From assembly GCA_039028635.1 (NCBI GenBank), contig JBCCHV010000035.1, positions 1-64,000 of the forward strand: a stretch of 64,000 nt of DNA, in the 5' to 3' direction. The DNA is from Acidobacteriota bacterium. GTDB taxonomy: Bacteria > Acidobacteriota > Thermoanaerobaculia > Multivoradales > JBCCEF01. Shown one piece after another: positions 45,538 to 54,158 of the stretch (the stretch's first letter is position 1; every line of letters begins with the position of its first letter). The position numbers were made by a program, and so were the translations under genes. The notes beneath the pieces were generated by a model that was not told where the DNA came from, made no database searches, and saw only the letters and a list, made by a program, of their open reading frames with translations.

Positions 45538-45987
45538 TTACGGTGCCGGGAGACGAAATTCCTTGTCGCCTTCCGGATCACAGATGTTGAACGGTACGCC
45601 GCACTGCCCTTGGCATTCGCCACGACGCTGATCGGCCATCCGATTGCAAGCAAGCCGAATTTGGCGGAGACCCAGCGTTGAGCAGTGGCAACTCACCTTC
45701 TCATCCATCTTGCCATTGCAGCAGCCCATGCAGCCACGGCATGTGCTGACTCTTGAAGTGTCGTAGCAGTGTTGCTCGTTGGACCACTCTGGGAAATGAG
45801 GATTGTGAGCCCGCTGACACGCACTGGTATCGATCTCGTCAATCTCGTGAGCGTGGTGATCGATGTCGCCGCTACAGTCATCGTCGCCGCCCGGTGGGAC
45901 TCCCTGGCCGGCTGCTGGACCTGCCAAGATAACGGCGACAATGAAGACTAGAACTGACGATAACGCGAGTTTTTTGGTGGCCTTCAT
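45538..45987 (-). CDS. Secreted Cys-rich hypothetical protein
   Basis: A 149-residue protein with signal peptide (about residues 1-28), an acidic/His linker (GGDDDCSGDIDHHAHEIDEID), then a Cys-dense domain (STCRGCMGCCNG, KVSCHCSTL, GECQGQCG, NICD). Twelve or more Cys suggest disulfides or metal binding. ATG at 45987 is used; a GTG three codons upstream is possible and neither has a clear ribosome-binding site. It precedes the secreted hypothetical gene. Lower GC than the surroundings hints at transfer. Confidence 0.65.
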   Translation of the reverse strand: MKATKKLALSSVLVFIVAVILAGPAAGQGVPPGGDDDCSGDIDHHAHEIDEIDTSACQRAHNPHFPEWSNEQHCYDTSRVSTCRGCMGCCNGKMDEKVSCHCSTLGLRQIRLACNRMADQRRGECQGQCGVPFNICDPEGDKEFRLPAP

Positions 45988-46213
45988 AGTATTCACACTT
46001 ACGTATTAAGCGTCTAAGAATTCCCGCCGAGACGTTCAGATCGCCCATTGGACCAGTCGTTGCCTGGCGGGCGTTTGCTTTATCACTGCTTCTTAAACGT
46101 CCCTGGCGTCCAAATTCCTCTCGGGCATCGACCAAGGTCCGGCTGTCATGGGATATCGCTCAGGGCTAGAGCCCAACGAACAGATCACGCGAACTGAGTG
46201 AGCCGCTTGATGA

Positions 46214-46234
46214 CCTTTTCAGCAGCCCGCTAGC
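46214..46234 (-). repeat. Short copy of the hairpin-repeat end motif
   Basis: Read on the minus strand, GCTAGCGGGCTGCTGAAAAG matches the repeat's terminal motif. It supplies the last four codons and the TGA stop of the glycosyltransferase gene. No other part of the 212-base element is present here. The 230-base gap to 45988 holds nothing else that I can support. Confidence 0.65.
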
Positions 46235-47466
46235 TCGAGCCAGATCTGCTCGACGCGTTCGAAGACGGCTTGCCACTTGAAGGGTGCCAATCTTTCTTCG
46301 ACGGGGTCGGCGGGGCCGGCGGCGAGGGCTTGGCGAATCTCGCGGGCCAGGGCCTCGACGAAGGCCGGCAGGTCCTCGGCGACGGGCTGGTCGGTGTTGA
46401 CCAACCGTGGGGGTGGCACCAGCCGGAGCTGGTCGCCGAGGGTCGGGGCGAGGCCGTCGACCACTCCCGGCAGGGCGGTGCTGACCAAGCGGCAGCCGGT
46501 CGCCAAGGCTTCCACCAGCACCAGGGGCAAGCCTTCGAAGAAGGACGGCAGGACGAACACCGAGCTGCGGCGCATGTGCTCGGCGAGCTCGCCCTGGTCG
46601 AGGCGCCCGACGAAGCGAACCCGTGGCTCGAGGGCCGCCATGCGCTGGCGCAGCTCGTCCGCCTCGGGGCCACTGCCGCCGCCGGCGACGGTCAGGGTGA
46701 CGTCCTCTCCGGCAGCGGCGAGGTTCTCGACCGCCGTGAGCAGCCAGGGCAGGCCTTTGGCGTCGCTCAGCTTGCCGGCGTAGAGCAGGCCGCCGGCGTC
46801 GGGGTGACGGTCGCGGCGGTGGAACAGGTCCTCGCGGAAGCCGGCGCCGACCACCTGGAAGCGTTCCGCCGGCAGGCCGAGGTCCGCGCCATAGCGCTCG
46901 GCGTGGTCGCGGTGCAGGACGGCGAAGCGCGCCACCGGCGCCAATCCCGGGTCGATGCTCGGCAGCCACTTCGGCGCCAGGCGGCGCTGGCGCAGGGCGG
47001 TGCCGTGACCGTGGATCACCTGGGGTACGTGCGGAGCGACCCGCGACACCAGCGAGGAGACCGCCCAGGCGTGATGGCTGTGGACGATGTCGGGCCGAAA
47101 CTCACCGATGACCGCTTCGAGGTGGCGTCGCCAGGCGTCGAGATAGAGCGCGCGCTGAGCCCGATCGAGGGCCGAGAAGCGCGAGCTCGGGTAGGGCATG
47201 ACGTCGCTCATGCCGGGAATCGGATAGGCGATGTCGACGTCCACGGTCGGCTCGGCGGACGACGAGCTAGGGGCGAAGCGCAGGGGCCGGATGCGCTCTG
47301 CTGGCAGGTCGCCGATGGCCGGTTGCGGGTCGTCCGCCGGGGTCCCGACGATCGCCATCTGCTGCCAGCCGGCGGCGCTGCCGTGGCGCACCAGGGCGTC
47401 GAGGGTGATGCCGCTGCCGGGGAGGGCCGGGCGCTGAGACAGGAGGTGGAGGACGCGTCGGGTCAT
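46219..47466 (-). CDS. Family 4 glycosyltransferase
   Basis: A 415-residue GT-B glycosyltransferase. N-domain: ILHLLSQ-like start VLHLLSQRPALPGSG, FRPDIVHSHHAWAVSSLV, VIHGHGTALR. C-domain: GGLLYAGKLSDAKGLPWLL, TVAGGGSGPEADELR, RVRFVGRLDQGELAEHMR and the E-x7-E motif in PSFFEGLPLVLVEALATG. It transfers a sugar from a nucleotide donor to an unknown acceptor. The C-terminal residues LAGC and the stop codon come from the repeat motif, so the end of the protein has been altered by it. Confidence 0.88.
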   Translation of the reverse strand: MTRRVLHLLSQRPALPGSGITLDALVRHGSAAGWQQMAIVGTPADDPQPAIGDLPAERIRPLRFAPSSSSAEPTVDVDIAYPIPGMSDVMPYPSSRFSALDRAQRALYLDAWRRHLEAVIGEFRPDIVHSHHAWAVSSLVSRVAPHVPQVIHGHGTALRQRRLAPKWLPSIDPGLAPVARFAVLHRDHAERYGADLGLPAERFQVVGAGFREDLFHRRDRHPDAGGLLYAGKLSDAKGLPWLLTAVENLAAAGEDVTLTVAGGGSGPEADELRQRMAALEPRVRFVGRLDQGELAEHMRRSSVFVLPSFFEGLPLVLVEALATGCRLVSTALPGVVDGLAPTLGDQLRLVPPPRLVNTDQPVAEDLPAFVEALAREIRQALAAGPADPVEERLAPFKWQAVFERVEQIWLELAGC

Positions 47467-47509
47467 TCTGGAAAACTCTGCGCGAGCGGCGCCGGGGCGT
47501 TCGAAGGGC

Positions 47510-48193
47510 TCACCATTGGCGCCAGCGATCCGGGGCCACCAGACGCAGGGAGCCGAAGCGCTCGGGGCGATGGAAGTCCGGCGGGTCGGTGCCTGGGCTC
47601 GACCAGGCGCTGAGCTCGTCGGGACGGCGCCGCGGTCGCTCGATGCGGAAGAAGTTTGCGCGCCAGATCGAGGGGCGGGGCTGGTTGGCCGGCAGCAGGC
47701 CGCTCCAGGGCAGTCGCACCACCGCCCACCAGTCCTGCCGCAGGGCCGCCGGACCGGCGGCCCAGTGAATGCCCTCGCAGTCCCAGGCAGGATCGGTGAC
47801 CATCCCTCGGCGATCTCCCCGGGGGTTGTCGACGACGGCGTCGAAGAGCACGCCGAGGGGGCTGATCTGAAGCTCGAAGTAGCGCTTCGGCACGTCTTCT
47901 CCGGCGGCCAGGAAGACCTCCACCGCTTCCTCTTCCCACAGCGGATCGTCGCGCCGCTGAAAGGTCGACCAGGCGTCCTTGTCCTCGCAGTCGAAGCGAA
48001 TCCACAGCGCCTCCGGGTCCCACACCAGGCGAACCGAGGTCTGCTCTTTGGCCGGCCCGCTGCCGTCGGCGAGCTCGAAGGGGGGCAAGGGGGCGACGGT
48101 GCGCCAGACCGGATCCGGCCCGAGGGCCGTCGGACCCCAGCTTTCGGGGGCCGGGCGAACCTCCCAGACGGGCACCGCCTCGGTACCTCTCAC
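47510..48193 (-). CDS. CBM9-like carbohydrate-binding protein
   Basis: A 227-residue protein starting at the GTG 48193, which overlaps the ligD stop codon by four bases. It has the beta-sandwich pattern of family 9 carbohydrate-binding/DOMON-like proteins: SVRLVWDPEALWIRFDCEDKD, LWEEEAVEVFLAAGED, YFELQISPLGVLFDAVV, WWAVVRLPWSGL and IWRANFFRIER. No signal peptide is visible. Its coupling to ligD is odd, and no carbohydrate gene adjoins except the glycosyltransferase 43 bases downstream. The longer upstream open frame is a shadow of ligD. Confidence 0.72.
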   Translation of the reverse strand: MRGTEAVPVWEVRPAPESWGPTALGPDPVWRTVAPLPPFELADGSGPAKEQTSVRLVWDPEALWIRFDCEDKDAWSTFQRRDDPLWEEEAVEVFLAAGEDVPKRYFELQISPLGVLFDAVVDNPRGDRRGMVTDPAWDCEGIHWAAGPAALRQDWWAVVRLPWSGLLPANQPRPSIWRANFFRIERPRRRPDELSAWSSPGTDPPDFHRPERFGSLRLVAPDRWRQW

Positions 48194-50694
48194 AGGCGCT
48201 CCGCGAGGCGACCGAGGGCCGCCATCAGGTCCGGTTCGATGGTCAGCAGATCGGCCATCGGGTCTTCCTGCTCGGCGAGTCGCCGGGGGGCGGTGGTGAG
48301 GGTGAAGGCGGTGGGCTCGAGGCCCGCTTCGACCTCCTCCCAGGCGAGCGGCATGGAGACCGTGGCGCCGGCTCGGGCGCGGGCGCTGTAGGGCGCCACC
48401 AGGAGCTTGCCGTGGCCGTTCTGCAGAAAGTCGACATAGATCTTGCCCTGCCGCGCCTTGGGGCTGCGGGCAACGCTGGCGACTTCCGGCAGCTCCGCCG
48501 CCACCACCTTGGCGAGCACCTCGGCGAGCTGTCGCGACTGCTCGTAGGTGAAGCGCCGGCCGAGCGGGATCAGGACGTGCAGGCCGGAGGCGCCGCTGGT
48601 CTTGGCGAAGGCCGGCAGCTCGATCTCTCGGCACAGGCGGTGGATTGTCTGGGCGACTTCGATGGCGGCGGCGAAGCTCGCCTCCTTGGCGTCGAGATCG
48701 AGGATGCACCAGTCCGGCTGCTGCAGGTTCGCCATGCGGCTCGACCAGACGTGCAGGGGGATGGCTCCGAGGTTGATCAGGTAGAGCAGGCTGTCCTCGT
48801 CATCGGCAACGAAGTAGCTGGTCTCGCGACCCGAATCCTGCGACCAGACGGGCTCCGTGCGGATCCACTCGGGGGCGAAGTCGGGGGCGTTTTTCTGAAA
48901 GAAGGACTTGCCCTCGATGCCGTCCGGATAGCGCGTCAGCACCACCGGCCGATCGGCCAGGAAGGGCAGCAGCCGAGGGGCCACGGCGCGGTAGTACTCG
49001 ATCAGATCGCCCTTGGTGTAGCCCTCGCCGGGCCAGAAGATCTTGTCCTGGTTGGTGAGCTTGACGGCCGGTCGCTGGTCGCTCGGCGGCGCTGCTTCGG
49101 GCGGCTCCTCGAGGCGCGACCCCACCGGGGTTCGGCTGCATTCCTCGGGCGCTTTGTCGTCGCGCAGACGCAAGAAGACCGGATGACGCAGCTGGCCGGT
49201 GTCGGTGATCTCGGTGTAGCGCACCGCCGCCACCCAGCGAGGCTCGACCCAGGTGTGCTCTTTGCCCTTCGGCACCTCGCCGGTGCACGGCGGATCGTCC
49301 CGCTCGAGGGGCAGGAGCTGATGGTGAATGTCCTGCAGCAGGCGGTCGTCGAAGCCGGTGCCCACGCGGCCGACGTAGACCATCCGCGGGCCCTCGAGAA
49401 CCGCCAGGTGGAGGGCTCCGAAGGCCACTCGGGTGCCCTTCGGTGCGGTGAAGCCGACGATCACGAAATCGCCCTCGAGGTCGGCCCGGACCTTGACCCA
49501 GGTGGGCGAGCGGCGGCCGCTGTAGGGCGAGTCCGCCTGCTTGGCGATCAAGCCTTCGAGACCCATCTCGCGAACCGCCTTCCACAGCGCTTCGCCGTGT
49601 TCCTCGACGTGGTCCGTGAAGCGCAGCGGTCCCGCCGCCGGCAGCACTTCCCGCAGCACCGCCTTGCGATCCACCAGCGGCAGGGCACGCAGGTCGTAGC
49701 CCTCGAAGGCCAGCAGGTCGAAGACATAGAGGAAAGTCGGGTTGTGGATGGCGGCGCGCTCGACGTCGCTGCGGCGCGACAGCTGGCCGCGCTGCTGCAG
49801 GCGCTGGAAGCTCGGCCGCGCCTCGTCGTCGAGGACTACCACCTCGCCATCGAGGATGAGGGAACGATAGGGCAGGGAGGCCAGCGCCCGGGTGAGCTCG
49901 GGATAGGTGCGGGTGGCGTCGCGGCGACTGCGATAGCGCAGCCTGGGATGATCTCCGTGGCGGCCCTCGGCGAGCACGCGATAGCCGTCGTACTTGAGCT
50001 CGAAGAGCCATCCTGGGGCCGAGAAGGGCTCGCGATGGGGCTCCGCCAGCATCGGCGAAACGTCGTCAAGGGTGAGCTCCGCCGGGCGGGCGCCGAGGTC
50101 CTCGAGGCGCTGGCGGATGCGCTCGGCGCGATCGCTACCGTCGCGCAGCTCCTCGACCGTCAGCCCCGAGAGCACCGACTCCTGGGCCATTTCCTCGGCG
50201 CCTTCGCCGGTCGCCCAGGAGTCCGGCTTCTTGATCAACAGCCATTCCTTGGGCGAGCGACTGGTCTTGACCAGGGTCCACAGGCCACGCAGCTTGTAGC
50301 CGCGCAGCTCGAAGAGCAGCTTGCCCTCGGTGAGGCCCTCGGCGGGATCGAGGTGATGAATGGTCAGGCCGCGGTCCCACACGATCATGGCGCCGGCGCC
50401 GTAGTTGTCCTTCGGGATGACGCCCTCGAAGTCGCCGTACTCGATCGGGTGATCCTCGGTGGCGATGGCGAGGCGTTTCTCGTCTGTCGACAGCGACGGC
50501 CCTTTGGGTACCGCCCAGGAGGCCAGCACACCGTCGATCTCGATGCGCAGGTCGTAGTGGCGGTTGCTGGCGGCGTGTTGCTGCACCACGAAGAGGCCCG
50601 GGCGGACGGCGTCGGTCGCGCCGAAGGGCTCCGGAGTGCCCCCGGCGGAGCGCTTGGCGCGGTAGGCGTCGAGGGGCTTGTGAGGGTGCGGCAT
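48190..50694 (-). CDS. ligD: Multidomain ATP-dependent DNA ligase D
   Basis: An 834-residue protein with three modules: N-terminal 3'-phosphoesterase (FVVQQHAASNRHYDLRIE through DNYGAGAMIVWDRG), central ATP-dependent ligase with the nucleotidyl-lysine in FELKYDGYRVLAEG, then LILDGEVVVLDDE and GLIAKQADSPYSGRR, and C-terminal polymerase/primase (LTNQDKIFWPGEGYTKGDL, WCILDLDAKEASF, KTSGASGLHVLIPL). LigD works with Ku in non-homologous end joining; no Ku gene is in this window. The order PE-LIG-POL is one of the known arrangements. Confidence 0.95.
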   Translation of the reverse strand: MPHPHKPLDAYRAKRSAGGTPEPFGATDAVRPGLFVVQQHAASNRHYDLRIEIDGVLASWAVPKGPSLSTDEKRLAIATEDHPIEYGDFEGVIPKDNYGAGAMIVWDRGLTIHHLDPAEGLTEGKLLFELRGYKLRGLWTLVKTSRSPKEWLLIKKPDSWATGEGAEEMAQESVLSGLTVEELRDGSDRAERIRQRLEDLGARPAELTLDDVSPMLAEPHREPFSAPGWLFELKYDGYRVLAEGRHGDHPRLRYRSRRDATRTYPELTRALASLPYRSLILDGEVVVLDDEARPSFQRLQQRGQLSRRSDVERAAIHNPTFLYVFDLLAFEGYDLRALPLVDRKAVLREVLPAAGPLRFTDHVEEHGEALWKAVREMGLEGLIAKQADSPYSGRRSPTWVKVRADLEGDFVIVGFTAPKGTRVAFGALHLAVLEGPRMVYVGRVGTGFDDRLLQDIHHQLLPLERDDPPCTGEVPKGKEHTWVEPRWVAAVRYTEITDTGQLRHPVFLRLRDDKAPEECSRTPVGSRLEEPPEAAPPSDQRPAVKLTNQDKIFWPGEGYTKGDLIEYYRAVAPRLLPFLADRPVVLTRYPDGIEGKSFFQKNAPDFAPEWIRTEPVWSQDSGRETSYFVADDEDSLLYLINLGAIPLHVWSSRMANLQQPDWCILDLDAKEASFAAAIEVAQTIHRLCREIELPAFAKTSGASGLHVLIPLGRRFTYEQSRQLAEVLAKVVAAELPEVASVARSPKARQGKIYVDFLQNGHGKLLVAPYSARARAGATVSMPLAWEEVEAGLEPTAFTLTTAPRRLAEQEDPMADLLTIEPDLMAALGRLAERL

Positions 50695-50880
50695 GGGTTG
50701 GCGCCGATCGTACCTCAGGGCGGATGTCCTTCTCGCGACCCGAGATTGCAGAAATCCTCAAAGATTTATAGTTGAATTACAATGAAAAAATAAATCTGCA
50801 ACTCGACTCGGTAGAGGTCGAGGAATCCACCGGGAGAGCCCGGAGCCCGATCCGGACCTCCCACAGCCAAGGAGGTTGTC

Positions 50881-51162
50881 ATGAAGAAATTCGCCCTTGC
50901 CGCTGGTCTGATGGTGATCCTGTTCTCCTGGACCGGTCTGCCGGAGGCTCCGGTGCCGGTTGTCGACTCGGCGCCGGCCGCGCTCCTGCCGGTGACGGAT
51001 GCACCGATCAGCACGGCCGCGTTCCCGCCCATCCTGCCGCTTCCGGAATGCGGCGAGCGCTGTTTCAATCCGGGCCAGCAGCGCGGCTGTGTCGACCGTC
51101 GCTTCGGCACGCCGCGGCGGGTGCCCTGTCAGTGTAGCGGCGGCTACTGGCAGTGCTTCTAA
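50881..51162 (+). CDS. Small secreted Cys-rich peptide
   Basis: A 93-residue protein: signal peptide (MKKFALAAGLMVILFSWTG), a Pro/Ala/Val linker, then a 37-residue Cys-rich end (CGERCFNPGQQRGCV, then PCQCSGGYWQCF) with six Cys. AAGGAGG lies six bases before the ATG, and an AT-rich island at 50760-50800 upstream may be its promoter. The GCV...CQC spacing recalls the tail of the RiPP precursor at 54853-55062, but the leader differs: this one is exported by a normal signal peptide. It could be an immunity, bait or unrelated secreted peptide; no function is known. Confidence 0.72.
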   Translation: MKKFALAAGLMVILFSWTGLPEAPVPVVDSAPAALLPVTDAPISTAAFPPILPLPECGERCFNPGQQRGCVDRRFGTPRRVPCQCSGGYWQCF

Positions 51163-51384
51163 GCTTCCGCTGAGCCTTCTGCTGCCTGCGGTGCCGTGCG
51201 GGTCCGATCCCCGGGGCGGCGTTGGGCAGCGGCTCATCGATTGCGGATGAATGAGTTCATTATTTTGCATTTCTTCATTAGGCATTGAGACTGTTTCGCC
51301 ACAACCTGCGCCTTTTGGGTCAACAGGCCTTCGTTGCACAACCCATCCGGTGGAGCGCGAGCTCCCCCTCGGTCGGAGGCAGTC

Positions 51385-51981
51385 ATGACCCATCCAATTG
51401 CAGGCAGTGCTTTTGATACCGCAGGCTCCAGCAGCCTTCCCATCACTCAGCTCTTGGACAGTGCCCGGCGCGGTGGTCCGCAAGCCACCAGCAGTCTTCT
51501 GAGGGCGGTTTACCGCGAGTTGCGCCGGACCGCCCAATCGATCGTCGGTCACGAGTCCAAAGATTGCACCCTGGCGGCGACGGAAGTCGTCCATGAGGCT
51601 TACCTCCGCTTGTTCAAAGGCGAGGACGTGCCGTGGGAGAACCGGCGGCACTTCTTCGGTTCGGCGGCGGTGGCCATGCGTCGGGTGCTGATCGATCACG
51701 CGCGGGCGCGCCGGTCGGGCCGGCGCATTCCGCGCGAGGCGATGGTCGAGCTCGACGCCGGCTCACTCTGCGAGTTGCCCAATCTCGACATTCTCGCCCT
51801 CGACGCGGCCCTGACCAAGTTGCGAACGGTCAGTCCGCGACAGGCCGAGATCGTCGAGCTGCGATTTTTCTCCGGCCTCACCGAGAGCGAGATCGCCAAG
51901 CTCCTGGGCCTCTCCCGGCCGACCGTCAGCCGCGACTGGAAGGTGGCCCGATTGCGCCTTTTGCGTGACATCGAAACGTAG
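51385..51981 (+). CDS. ECF-type RNA polymerase sigma factor (TIGR02999-like)
   Basis: A 198-residue sigma factor from the ATG at 51385 (CGGAGGCAGTC upstream). Region 2: LRRTAQSIVGHESKDCTLAATEVVHEAYLRL, HFFGSAAVAMRRVLIDHARAR; region 4: AALTKLRTVSPRQAEIVELRFF, then GLTESEIAKLLGLSRPTVSRDWKVARLRLL. This is the subtype (TIGR02999-like) abundant in acidobacteria and planctomycetes and often near Ser/Thr kinases or secreted-protein genes. No anti-sigma factor is next to it. Its position suggests it may control the locus that follows, but a terminator lies in between. Confidence 0.85.
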   Translation: MTHPIAGSAFDTAGSSSLPITQLLDSARRGGPQATSSLLRAVYRELRRTAQSIVGHESKDCTLAATEVVHEAYLRLFKGEDVPWENRRHFFGSAAVAMRRVLIDHARARRSGRRIPREAMVELDAGSLCELPNLDILALDAALTKLRTVSPRQAEIVELRFFSGLTESEIAKLLGLSRPTVSRDWKVARLRLLRDIET

Positions 51982-52006
51982 CCCACCGTCCTCGTTTTTT
52001 CATCTC

Positions 52007-52032
52007 GGCCCGCCTCCCGGCGGGCCTTTTTT
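52007..52032 (+). terminator. Intrinsic terminator after the sigma factor gene
   Basis: An eight-pair perfect stem (GGCCCGCC, 52007-52014, with GGCGGGCC, 52019-52026), loop TCCC, followed by six T. It separates the sigma gene from the RiPP-like locus, implying that the latter has its own promoter in 52033-52204, where I cannot identify one with confidence. Confidence 0.92.
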
Positions 52033-52204
52033 GTTGCCGCCGGTCGGCCTCGACGGGTGCCTTGCGGAGTCGCTGCAGCGGGTGAAGGAGCGCCAAATTG
52101 CAATTGGTTGATACACGATGCGGTCGGCGCACGCATGGAGAGCAGTTTCGACTCGAAGCCGTCCGAAAGGGCGGTGGAACTGACTTCGAAAGGACTGCCG
52201 AACC

Positions 52205-54142
52205 ATGCAGATCGCCGGCCTCGCCGAGCTCTCCACAGCAACTCAGGGAGGGGATCCGGAGATTCGGATCGCCATCCTCGACGGTCCCGTCAACCGGCAT
52301 CATCGAAGTCTTGTCGAGGCTTCCCTGGAGTATGCCGAGACCGTGACCGAGGACCTCGAAGGGCACTTGGCCGAGCACGGCACCCATGTCACCAGCTTGC
52401 TCTTCGGGCAAGGTGATCCCCGCGGCCTGGCGCCTGCTTGCTCCGGCCTCGTGTTGCCGATCTACCCGGTCGACGGTGGGCAGCTCCGTGCTTGTTCTCA
52501 GGCCGACCTGGCGGCGGCCCTCGACCGCGCTCGTGAGCATCGAGTCGACGTCATCAACATCAGTGGTGGCGAGCTGCGACCGTCCGTCGACGACAGCCAC
52601 CCGCTGCTGAAGGCGGCGGTGGAGCGCTGTGTCGATGCCGGAATTCTGGTCGTGGCGGCGGCCGGCAACGATGGCTGCGACTGCCAACTCACTCCGGCGG
52701 CCTTGCCGGGGGTGCTCGCCGTCGGTGCCGAAGGTGACGACGGCCAACCGCTCGCCTTCAGCAACTGGGGAGACGCCTACCGCGAGCAGGGCCTGTTGGC
52801 CCCCGGAGCCAACCTCTCCGGCGCGGCTCCCCAGGGCGGCGAGATCGAACGCAGCGGAACCAGCTTCGCCACCGCCGTGGTCTCCGGAGTGGCCGCCCTG
52901 TTGATGAGCTACGAGCACCAGCACGGTCGCCGCCTCGACGGCACCGCGGTGCGAACCCTGCTCCTCGACACGGCTCGACCTTGTCCCGTCGAAGGCGATG
53001 CCTGTCGCCGCTTCTTGGCCGGCAGCATCGACGCCGCCGCCGCTTTCGAACGCCTCGCTTCCTCCCGTTTCTCAAAGGCCGCTGCGGCGAGCTCCGCCGT
53101 CGGCCGATCCGATCAACCCACGAACCATCCACTCCCCATGGAGAACCTCATGAATCCAACCGAAGAGACTCGCAGCAGCTCTGCCCTCCCCGAGGGCGCC
53201 GAATCGCGGCAAGACGAAAGCTTGCCGACGGTGGGGCCGGCGATCGACGTCGCTGGCCCCACGATGCCGACCGTCGCCCCACCGTCGGCCCCTGCGGCCA
53301 TCGCGCCGGCGGCGGCGGAAGAGGTCGTTCCCGCCGGCTGTGGCGATCACGGCCTGGCCTATGTCGTCGGCCAGCTCGACATCGAGTTCGTCAGCGACGC
53401 CCGCCGTGATTCCATCCAGCAGAGCATGGGCGGCGCTCCGCCGACCGATACCCATGCCTTGCTCGATCATCTCGACAAGACCCCCTGGGAGGCCGACTCG
53501 GTGCTCTGGCTGCTCAGCATCGAAGGTACCCCGATGTACGCGCTGCGTCCCGGCGGTCCCTACGCGGCGACCCTCTTCGATCGCTTGCGCGATGCCCTGC
53601 GCCAGCAGATCGACCATGACGTCGAGCGGGTGGCGATCGCGGGCGCCCTGGGAGCTCCGATGCAACTGCAGGACGGACGCTCCTGGCCGGTGTTGGCACC
53701 GGATCCGCGGGGCATCTTCGCCTGGTCCACGGACGCTCTCATCGCCGCCGTCGCCGGCAAGCCGCCGAAGGACAAGGAGGCGGCCGCAGAGCACGAGAAG
53801 GCGGTTGCCGGAGTGCACAACTTCCTCGAGCGTGTCTACTACGAGTTTCGCAATCTCGGAGTGACCTCCCATGATCGGGCCCTGAACTTCTCCGCCACCA
53901 ATGCGTTCCAGGCGTTCCACGTTCTGCAGGACGCCGCCCAGGCCGGCCTCGAGCTCGACACCATCGAGGCCGAGCAAAGCCCTATCGGTCGCCCCGGTTC
54001 CGATACCTGGGACGTCAAGATGGTGTTCTTCGATCCGCGCCATCGCATGGAGACGGCGCGGCGCGTCTTCCGCTTCACCATCGACGTCAGTGACGTCATT
54101 CCGGTGACCATCGGACCGGTTCGCTCCTGGTCGATCTACTAG
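52205..54142 (+). CDS. PatA/PatG-family subtilisin-like RiPP protease
   Basis: A 645-residue protein. Residues 20-290 are an S8 subtilisin with the triad Asp in RIAILDGPVN, His in EHGTHVTSLLFGQGDPRG and Ser in SGTSFATAVVSGVAALL. The segments NISGGELRPS, VVAAAGNDGCDC, PAALPGVLAVGA and SNWGDAYREQG match the cyanobactin maturation protease (PatA/PatG) family specifically. An Ala/Pro linker follows, then from about residue 380 the PatG-type C-terminal domain ending DVIPVTIGPVRSWSIY. No signal peptide, as in cytoplasmic RiPP proteases. Expected role: cleave the leader and possibly macrocyclise the core of the precursor encoded downstream. An internal ATG at 53150 with GGAG six bases upstream might also yield the C-terminal domain alone. 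Confidence 0.88.
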   Translation: MQIAGLAELSTATQGGDPEIRIAILDGPVNRHHRSLVEASLEYAETVTEDLEGHLAEHGTHVTSLLFGQGDPRGLAPACSGLVLPIYPVDGGQLRACSQADLAAALDRAREHRVDVINISGGELRPSVDDSHPLLKAAVERCVDAGILVVAAAGNDGCDCQLTPAALPGVLAVGAEGDDGQPLAFSNWGDAYREQGLLAPGANLSGAAPQGGEIERSGTSFATAVVSGVAALLMSYEHQHGRRLDGTAVRTLLLDTARPCPVEGDACRRFLAGSIDAAAAFERLASSRFSKAAAASSAVGRSDQPTNHPLPMENLMNPTEETRSSSALPEGAESRQDESLPTVGPAIDVAGPTMPTVAPPSAPAAIAPAAAEEVVPAGCGDHGLAYVVGQLDIEFVSDARRDSIQQSMGGAPPTDTHALLDHLDKTPWEADSVLWLLSIEGTPMYALRPGGPYAATLFDRLRDALRQQIDHDVERVAIAGALGAPMQLQDGRSWPVLAPDPRGIFAWSTDALIAAVAGKPPKDKEAAAEHEKAVAGVHNFLERVYYEFRNLGVTSHDRALNFSATNAFQAFHVLQDAAQAGLELDTIEAEQSPIGRPGSDTWDVKMVFFDPRHRMETARRVFRFTIDVSDVIPVTIGPVRSWSIY

Positions 54143-54158
54143 GAAGGCGGGGTCGATC

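Noticed and set aside
50881..51162. Secreted Cys-rich peptide as a second RiPP precursor
   Set aside because: It has a normal Sec signal peptide and no LPQQ-type leader; similarity to the precursor tail is limited to a few Cys-containing positions.
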